From Xanthobacteraceae bacterium (GTDB lineage: Bacteria; Pseudomonadota; Alphaproteobacteria; Rhizobiales; Xanthobacteraceae), in the NCBI GenBank assembly GCA_030043175.1, contig JASHYD010001301.1, forward strand, positions 1 through 10,083: DNA of 10,083 nt, written 5' to 3'. The notes below the pieces were generated by a model, which saw nothing but the letters and a program-made list of their open reading frames with translations, searched no databases and was not told the origin of the DNA. Each line of letters opens with the position of its first letter. The first letter of the stretch is position 1. Positions 6,070 through 10,083 of the stretch are shown piece after piece. Both the position numbers and the translations under genes were made by a program.

Positions 6070-6563
6070 GAGGCTTCGAGAATATTCCGAAAAAGGATTG
6101 GATGAGTCGCCGCCCGTGGAATCACGAGCAACCTATAAGTAGCTCACTGAATGGCGGAGTCAAAAAGACCCCAAAGGGATCGCAGGTTCCCATATAGGTG
6201 TATTGCAAGGCACAGGCTGAGGTGATGACGTCGGTTCAGCGCTCGAGGGCAGTGGACGGAAGTCCAGTAAGGCATCACTGGAGTCGAGGGCTATGTTGTC
6301 GGCGCGGGCGCGCGAGACCGGGCTCCATCTGAGCCAGTTGTGCAAATAGTGGCGCCCTGACCGAGAGTGCTGGACGAGGTCTGCCCATATCTTCGCAGTC
6401 AGCGGACGCGCAACAGTGAGCACCGCTGCCAGCAGCGTCCGCCGTCCTATCCGGACTTCAACTATTCCGAGATGGTCTAACGCCCGGCGCGAAACAACCT
6501 CTCCGACTTCCGCGGGAGAGAAAGCGCATAACGAGGTTGGTCTTCTGCGCGGAGAGAGGCCGC
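6070..6563. other. Gap with no intact gene; possible relic of a Tat-type leader
   Basis: The first 25 bases hold a short dyad at 6075-6091 upstream of cysK. On the minus strand, from about 6462 down to a stop at 6160, an open frame begins VEVRIGRRTLLAAVLTVARP and continues LTAKIWADL. This resembles the signal and first residues of rhizobial Tctc/Bug solute-binding proteins (RRTLLAA...A..WPDRP), but the rest of the frame does not fit, so it is at most a fragment. Nothing else was recognised. Confidence 0.3.
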
Positions 6564-6973
6564 TTACCAGCGAAAACGCGCGCCGGCCGTGGTGACCCAG
6601 AAGTCGCTGTGGAGATAGCCAGCCTCCAGGCCGCCAGCCAGTTGGTTGTACGTCGTGCCTATGTAGGTGTCCCATTTCGACGCGAACTGCGAGTCGACCA
6701 TGGCGGTGAAAGCTTGCTGCGTACCGGAGCAAGTTGCCTGCGCCAGCCCGTTGCTTGCGCAGGTCTGCCCCTTTGTCCCGCCGACACGGTGGCGCCGCCT
6801 GAGTAATCGTTCTGGCTCAGGTAGCAGTACCCCGCATAGACGTCCACCGAAGTGGTGAGGGAGTATCTGGCGCCGACAAAGGCGAGTTGCAGGATTTTGT
6901 CGCGGGCGTATCCGGTGTTGTTGATGAAGAACGGATTCGAGCTGGCGCTGCCGTTGTTGTTGAATGCGTATCC
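6564..6973 (-). pseudogene. Relic of an outer-membrane porin, C-terminal part
   Basis: On the minus strand GYAFNNNGSASSNPFFINNT (from 6973) continues through GYARDKILQLAFVGARYSL and VDVYAGYCYLSQNDYSGGA. The frame then changes near 6790 to TKGQTCASNGLAQATCSG, VDSQFASKWDTYIGTTYNQL and GFL-like HSDFWVTTAGARFRW, ending at TAA 6566-6564. This is the alternating beta-strand pattern and aromatic C-terminus (F-R-W) of rhizobial 16-strand-type porins, with a cysteine-bracketed loop. A TAA stands three codons upstream of GYAF in the same frame, and upstream frames are not clearly porin. One frameshift and loss of the N-terminal portion make it non-functional. Confidence 0.75.
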
Positions 6974-7102
6974 TGCTTACATGTGTCCGGCTTGCGGCCC
7001 CAGGGGGCTCGTTCGCCTCGACAACCCCCGACTGGAACGGCTCCTTGGCTCGTTTCACGGCCGTTGAAGTCGAGCCCGTCATTCGGCCAAGAAACGTCAC
7101 GT

Positions 7103-7315
7103 TACGATCCGGCTGCCGGCTCATTCGCATTTGGCCTGATCGGTGGCGTCGGGACGTTGCCGGGCGGCGGTACCACGGAGGCTACGAGAGGCACGACTTC
7201 GCTGAGGTACAGGCTTAACTCCGCCAACTACCATCTTGGCCTGTTCGCCCAGGTCGGCGGGTATGACGAGGGCAACCCCTCGAAGGGGTCGTACCAGGCT
7301 GATGGTGACATGGCA
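7103..7315 (+). pseudogene. Relic of an outer-membrane porin, middle part, opposite orientation
   Basis: The plus-strand frame reads YDPAAGSFAFGLIGGVGTLP, then GGGTTEATRGTTSLRYRLNS, then ANYHLGLFAQVGGYDEGNPS and KGSYQADGD. It resembles the central strands of rhizobial porins (Y.PLG.SFAF..IG...GGG.TE..R.TTS..YR...... G...Q.GGY..GN.S...YQ...G.D). The frame runs to a TGA at about 7331, but porin similarity fades near 7315, where maturase sequence on the other strand begins. It reads away from the C-terminal porin fragment, so the two pieces are not collinear. Confidence 0.65.
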
Positions 7316-7509
7316 GCGGGTGTAGCGTCTTGATTGGCGGAAAGAAGCCGGCGACGAGCCGGACGAACTTCACCCAGCTTGATGCTGTACCGCCTGAGCG
7401 GACATGAGCCACAGCCGCCTCACCTCGTTGAAGAACCACCACAGGCTGGCGTGGTTACCGAGACTGCGAAGTAGTTCAGATGCCCTTGCAGCATCCGCTT
7501 CATCCAGGC
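7305..7509 (-). pseudogene. Relic of a group II intron reverse transcriptase/maturase, C-terminal end
   Basis: Three minus-strand frames join into a typical intron-encoded protein end: WMKRMLQGHLNYFAVS (from 7506), GNHASLWWFFNEVRRLWL, a short LRRYS remnant, and KFVRLVAGFFPPIKTLHPLP ending in CH at 7305. Intact bacterial group II proteins read approximately 'GH..YFAVPGN...L..F..EV.R.W...LRRRSQ......W..F..L...F.PP..(I/L)HP.P..RFD'. The reverse transcriptase domain, the YADD motif and the intron RNA (domains V and VI) are missing. The relic ends exactly where the plus-strand porin fragment begins, so an intron or its remains lies at a rearrangement point. Confidence 0.75.
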
Positions 7510-7714
7510 GTCGGTGATACGTCTATCGCATGCCGAAGAAAAGCGACAGCATTACCCAAGGCAGCGCTGTGCCGCTGCGCTTTAGTTTCTCGTCAACGAT
7601 TCGCCAACCTGGTTCGTCGATCATCGCAAAGCCGCATCCTCCAAGCTCTGCCAATAACGTCGATTTACCGCCGCTGGAACAGCCTGATCGTGACAAAGTT
7701 TTCCGGCGGGTCGT
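7510..7714. other. Spacer with no recognised gene
   Basis: Between the maturase relic and the amidohydrolase stop I see only short frames. A 33-codon minus-strand frame (about 7629-7528, MIDEPGWRIVDEKLKR...) has no known match that I can name. No terminator-like hairpin follows the amidohydrolase gene. Confidence 0.35.
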
Positions 7715-8674
7715 TCACGCCTTCGGGAATCCGTAGAGCGCCGCCGGGTTGTCGACCAGGATGCGGTTGCGGATGCGCTCGTCCGGCGCCCATTGCGCAA
7801 GCTGGTCGAACAACAACGCGTCGTCGGGCTTGGTGGTCTCGTTCGGGTGCGGCCAGTTCGAGCCCCAGACCATGCGGTCGGGCGCGGCCTTGACATAGGC
7901 GGCACCGACTCGGTTCACGTCGGCGTAGCTGGGCGGACCGTCCTTGCTGCTGTCGTAGGTAATGGAGAGCTTGACCCAGGTGCGGCCCTTGTCGACCAGC
8001 TCAAGGATGTACTTGAAGGCCGGGTCGTCCACTCCCTGATGCTGGCGGATGTGGCCCATATGGTCGATCACCAGCGTCGCCGGCAGGCGGTTCCAGAGCT
8101 CGGCCAATTCAAGGATCGGGCCGGCCTCGATGTTGATCTGCACATGCCAGCCGAGATCGGCGACCCTTTTCGCCAGCGGCTCGATCTCCCTGGCGACTGC
8201 AGGAGGAACGCTGCCTCCGGTCGAGGAGAAGCGGATACCCCGCACGCCGCCTTCGTGCAGCATTGTCAACTCTGCGTCGGAGATCGCGGGACCGACGATG
8301 GCGACACCACGCGCATTGCCACCACTCTGCTTGATGGCATCGAGAGTCACAAGATTTTCGTCGAACTTCGCCGGAAACCCGATTGGCGTCACCACGATGT
8401 TGCGGTTGGTGCCGATACGCTTCTGCAGCAGGCGGTAGTCCTCAACACGCGCGTTCGGCACCACACGCGAGCCAGCGCGGACCGGGAAGCGGGCGGCGTC
8501 ATAAATATGGTGGTGACAGTCGCACGCGTTGGGCGGCGCCTTCAATTTCGCCGGCTCGCTCCCAGTGGAATTCGGCGCTTGCTGGGCGTTACTGTCCCGG
8601 AGCAGAAGCCCCGAGGTCGTTGCTGCGAAAACGGCGCTCGTAGTGCCCTGAATGAAAGTCCGGCGGGCGATCAT
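7715..8674 (-). CDS. Tat-exported amidohydrolase, 2-pyrone-4,6-dicarboxylate lactonase-like
   Basis: ATG 8674 is chosen over an upstream ATG (8746) because AAGGAA stands about 10 bases before it and it gives a clean twin-arginine signal: MIARRTFIQG, a hydrophobic stretch to about residue 25, and a cleavage region near NAQQA (29-33). The mature part is a TIM-barrel amidohydrolase (PF04909/COG3618 type): the metal site DCHHHIYD (52-59, His54/His56), GVRGIRFS (143-150), GWHVQIN (175-181, His178), VIDHMGH (202-208, His205), and VWGSNWPHPN (269-278). Total length 319, about usual for the family plus a leader. In LigI the last motif is GTDWPH with a catalytic Asp; here Asn273 takes that place, which some relatives share as I recall. 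The substrate is unknown; a periplasmic lactone or cyclic ester hydrolase is inferred. It is in the same orientation as the MBL gene upstream, but about 900 bases away. Confidence 0.88.
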   Translation of the reverse strand: MIARRTFIQGTTSAVFAATTSGLLLRDSNAQQAPNSTGSEPAKLKAPPNACDCHHHIYDAARFPVRAGSRVVPNARVEDYRLLQKRIGTNRNIVVTPIGFPAKFDENLVTLDAIKQSGGNARGVAIVGPAISDAELTMLHEGGVRGIRFSSTGGSVPPAVAREIEPLAKRVADLGWHVQINIEAGPILELAELWNRLPATLVIDHMGHIRQHQGVDDPAFKYILELVDKGRTWVKLSITYDSSKDGPPSYADVNRVGAAYVKAAPDRMVWGSNWPHPNETTKPDDALLFDQLAQWAPDERIRNRILVDNPAALYGFPKA

Positions 8675-8785
8675 GTGGCTGCTTTCCTTGATTCGAGTTT
8701 TGATGGCAGGCGAGCACGGATTGACCAAGCTTGCGCTTCGTGACATTCGACGCGAAAGGCAGGGCGGCGGCGGTCAAATCACAGG

Positions 8786-8791
8786 ATTATA
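8786..8791 (-). promoter_or_regulatory. Candidate -10 box of the amidohydrolase gene
   Basis: On the minus strand CCTATAATCC at 8793-8784 contains a perfect TATAAT, giving a leader of about 105 bases. No well-spaced -35 is present (TGACAT is about 20 bases upstream). The context CTATAATCC is identical to that in the Rrf2 promoter. Confidence 0.35.
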
Positions 8792-8883
8792 GGAAGCGCT
8801 GCCAGTATCGAATGTCATCGGAGATTCCGCCTTTTGGCCATGGCCTCTGTGCCTCCGCACTGATGCGATGATCGTAATCGGAC

Positions 8884-9120
8884 ATGCTCGGGGTGCGCAA
8901 GCGCCGCAATCGCCTTGGTGAGGTTCGGGTCATGAGTGCCGTTTTCGACGATGTCCGTCGCAATTGCGGTATACCGCCGACTCCGGCGACGCCGCTCACA
9001 TACGCTCTGTGCAGTAATGATAGCGACTTCGTGGTGTTCTGCTTGTCCAAGCCGGAAGACGGGGAGGCCTTTGCCAGGCGCTTCGGTGGGGAGCGGTTGG
9101 CGACGGGCAGTCGGCGATGA
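8884..9120 (+). CDS. Small conserved hypothetical protein
   Basis: The frame encodes 78 residues. From about residue 17 (MSAVFDDVRRNCGIPPTPAT) through PLTYALCSNDSDFVVFCLSK, PEDGEAFARRFGGERL and the stop it looks like a genuine compact domain: alternating hydrophobic strands, a C-terminal amphipathic helix (PEDGEAFARRFGG), and no low-complexity bias. I believe similar 'FVVFCF.KPEDAEAFAERFGG.RL' proteins occur widely in Bradyrhizobium, function unknown. The start is uncertain: ATG 8884 has no clear ribosome binding site, and ATG 8932 (residue 17), preceded by GAGGTTCGG, is an alternative. It could also be the end of a longer gene whose front has decayed. The opposite strand is open too, but its product is Arg/Ser-rich and unconvincing. 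Confidence 0.55.
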   Translation: MLGVRKRRNRLGEVRVMSAVFDDVRRNCGIPPTPATPLTYALCSNDSDFVVFCLSKPEDGEAFARRFGGERLATGSRR

Positions 9121-9267
9121 TGCTGAAAACAAGCGGGCGGACTCGTTGTTCAGAACGAACGCAAAGTGCAGAACGTCAGTTCACGTAGGAGGACTGGACC
9201 AATTGACGGGCAACAACGCAGCCTCCGATTGGTCTGAAAGTAACCCCAAGCTGACCTTAAATCGCAT

Positions 9268-9399
9268 GTGTTGAAGCCACACAGATGCCAACTGAATGAG
9301 CTGCGTCTGAAAGCACCGAGAACGGCCCGACGGAGCCCCTCCGCCGCATTCTTTGGGTCCGTCGGGCTCACCGCGCTACTCAAGGAGAAGCCCGAATGA
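9268..9399 (+). CDS. Speculative 43-residue ORF overlapping the next mini-ORF
   Basis: A GTG at 9268 opens a frame ending ...FFGSVGLTALLKEKPE with its TGA at 9397-9399. It overlaps the next ATG (9396) by four bases (ATGA), a typical translational-coupling geometry. No ribosome binding site is evident before the GTG, the family is unknown, and the frame could be chance. The hairpin at 9325-9367 lies within it. Confidence 0.15.
   Translation: MLKPHRCQLNELRLKAPRTARRSPSAAFFGSVGLTALLKEKPE
9325..9367. other. Perfect 10-bp inverted repeat with an alternative inner stem
   Basis: GCCCGACGGA (9325-9334) pairs perfectly with TCCGTCGGGC (9358-9367) across 23 bases. A competing small stem, CGGAG (9331-9335) with CTCCG (9339-9343), uses part of the left arm, so the two folds exclude each other. 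Plus-strand sequence downstream leads to AAGGAG (9382-9387) and ATG 9396. It may be a terminator, attenuator or leftover element end. Confidence 0.5.
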
Positions 9400-9485
9400 A
9401 GGACGATGCACAAGAGATCACTCGCCTGCGACCAGCACCACGGTGTCCCGGGCCGGGAGCCCCGCAGCGGGATGGCGCACAATGA
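9396..9485 (+). CDS. Speculative 29-residue ORF with a strong ribosome binding site
   Basis: AAGGAG (9382-9387) stands eight bases before ATG 9396; the product starts MKDDAQEITRLRPAPRCPG and ends at TGA 9483-9485. The good spacing suggests a once-translated start, perhaps the head of a decayed gene. No family is recognised. Confidence 0.25.
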   Translation: MKDDAQEITRLRPAPRCPGPGAPQRDGAQ

Positions 9486-9530
9486 CCCAACGCGAGCAAA
9501 GAAGATCGGACAAATTCGGGATAGGTTCAA

Positions 9531-9555
9531 TTCGGGCGAGACCTGCTCGCCCGAA
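9531..9555 (-). terminator. Candidate terminator hairpin of the MBL-fold gene
   Basis: TTCGGGCGAG (9531-9540) and CTCGCCCGAA (9546-9555) form a perfect 10-bp stem with a five-base loop, 31 bases past the MBL stop codon. On the minus strand the following bases are TTGAACC, so the U-tract is weak, but position and stem strength fit a transcription end. Confidence 0.55.
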
Positions 9556-9586
9556 CGCAGTTCATTGATCAAGGGGTATCAGCTTC

Positions 9587-10083
9587 TCAGCCCCCGTCAC
9601 CCTGCTGCGGGGTCCGCGCCGCCACCGGCCCGACGATCCGCTCGAAATCGGCGTTCGAGCCGGGAACGCCATGGATCGGCACGTGCGTTGACACATCCAG
9701 CTTGAGACGCTTGAGGTTGCGATACAACACGACGGCGTTGTTGTTCACATTCGCCAAGTTGCCTCCCGCGGGCGGCGGGCCGTAAAGGTCCGCGTTGACC
9801 ACGATCTTATCCTTGGGGAGATAGGCGATCAGCATGTTGTCGCTGTGGTTGAGCCCATCGACGTGATAGAGCTCGATGATCTGATTGCCATCGCTGATCG
9901 TGTAGTGGTCAGTGAACGTCTGCAATTCCAGCGTTCCCGGACCGGTCGGGGCGAAGGGCCGTTGCGACAGCCGATCGGGCTGCAGCGTCCGCGGCTGCGG
10001 AGCCAAGACGACGCGGGTGTAGAAGTTCCGGTTGCGGTCGTCAGTGATGACCGTCGCGCCTTCCGCCACGAAGCCGCGCACGC
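9587..10083 (-). CDS. Metallo-beta-lactamase-fold hydrolase (partial, C-terminal part)
   Basis: The frame is open from the right edge to TGA 9589-9587; the N-terminus with the HxHxDH metal motif is off the window. The visible 165 residues begin VRGFVAEGATVIT, matching the helix-strand after the HxHxDH loop ('YVAEGATIITH..N..FY'). HVDGLNHSDNMLIAYLPKDK contains the third-site histidine; IVVNADLYGPP supplies the bridging aspartate of 'P..KVLV.AD.Y'. HVPIHGVPGS near the end carries the final metal histidine. This pattern is that of MBL-fold proteins of the periplasmic or hypothetical hydrolase type in Proteobacteria; substrate unknown. A strong hairpin follows the stop. It could be co-regulated with the downstream amidohydrolase, but the gap of about 900 bases with a plus-strand gene between them argues against one operon. 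Confidence 0.85.
   Translation of the reverse strand, partial: VRGFVAEGATVITDDRNRNFYTRVVLAPQPRTLQPDRLSQRPFAPTGPGTLELQTFTDHYTISDGNQIIELYHVDGLNHSDNMLIAYLPKDKIVVNADLYGPPPAGGNLANVNNNAVVLYRNLKRLKLDVSTHVPIHGVPGSNADFERIVGPVAARTPQQGDGG

Noticed and set aside
6564..7130. A 188-codon minus-strand frame taken as one gene
   Set aside because: Only its last 70 or so residues are porin-like; the upstream part reads out of frame with the porin sequence found in a neighbouring frame.
7793..8743. A 316-codon plus-strand open frame opposite the amidohydrolase
   Set aside because: No recognisable motif; the minus strand has a Tat signal and the full set of amidohydrolase motifs.
9150..9572. A 140-codon minus-strand frame downstream of the MBL gene
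   Set aside because: Cys/Trp/Arg-rich product without a motif, running across two hairpins; looks like a chance open frame.

Overview
The window looks like an accessory or flexible region of an alphaproteobacterial chromosome, most likely Bradyrhizobium or a close relative. The main reasons are GC-rich sequence, a membrane-anchored coiled-coil protein (1943-2716) whose segment around AWQSYGDLIARSYPPLNW resembles, from memory, a protein family common in Bradyrhizobium, and rhizobial-type porin, OAH-sulfhydrylase and group II intron sequences. No database search was possible, so the genus is an inference.

Layout. (1) 1-2716, plus strand: a short C-terminal tail of an unknown gene, a lipoprotein alpha/beta hydrolase (DUF900 type, 382-1500), a 440-bp gap, and a single-pass membrane protein with two sets of tandem repeats (1943-2716). 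(2) 2717-3160: no intact gene, but two frameshifted relics lie end to end on the plus strand, an ATP-dependent DNA ligase start (2817-3002) and an Old Yellow Enzyme end (3008-3156). (3) 3161-6069: a sulfur-metabolism block with an intact Rrf2-family regulator (minus), a decayed metY-type O-acetylhomoserine sulfhydrylase (plus), a decayed small conserved protein (plus) and an intact cysteine synthase (minus). (4) 6070-7714: a mostly dead stretch with a porin broken into two oppositely oriented pieces, abutting a frameshifted C-terminus of a group II intron maturase. (5) 7715-10083: a Tat-exported amidohydrolase of the 2-pyrone-4,6-dicarboxylate lactonase type (minus), a small conserved hypothetical gene (plus), a hairpin-rich spacer with overlapping mini-ORFs, and the C-terminal part of a metallo-beta-lactamase-fold protein (minus) that leaves the window.

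The overall character is of islands of intact genes separated by 'gene graveyard' DNA. At least seven relics of recognisable families survive only as in-frame fragments joined by frameshifts. The only genes that plausibly act together are the Rrf2 regulator and cysK, with metY as a lost partner in cysteine/methionine sulfur assimilation. I found no convincing new defence system, CRISPR array, tRNA, rRNA or complete insertion sequence. The most informative content is the pattern of decay, the repeat-built membrane protein, and a candidate operator at the Rrf2 promoter.
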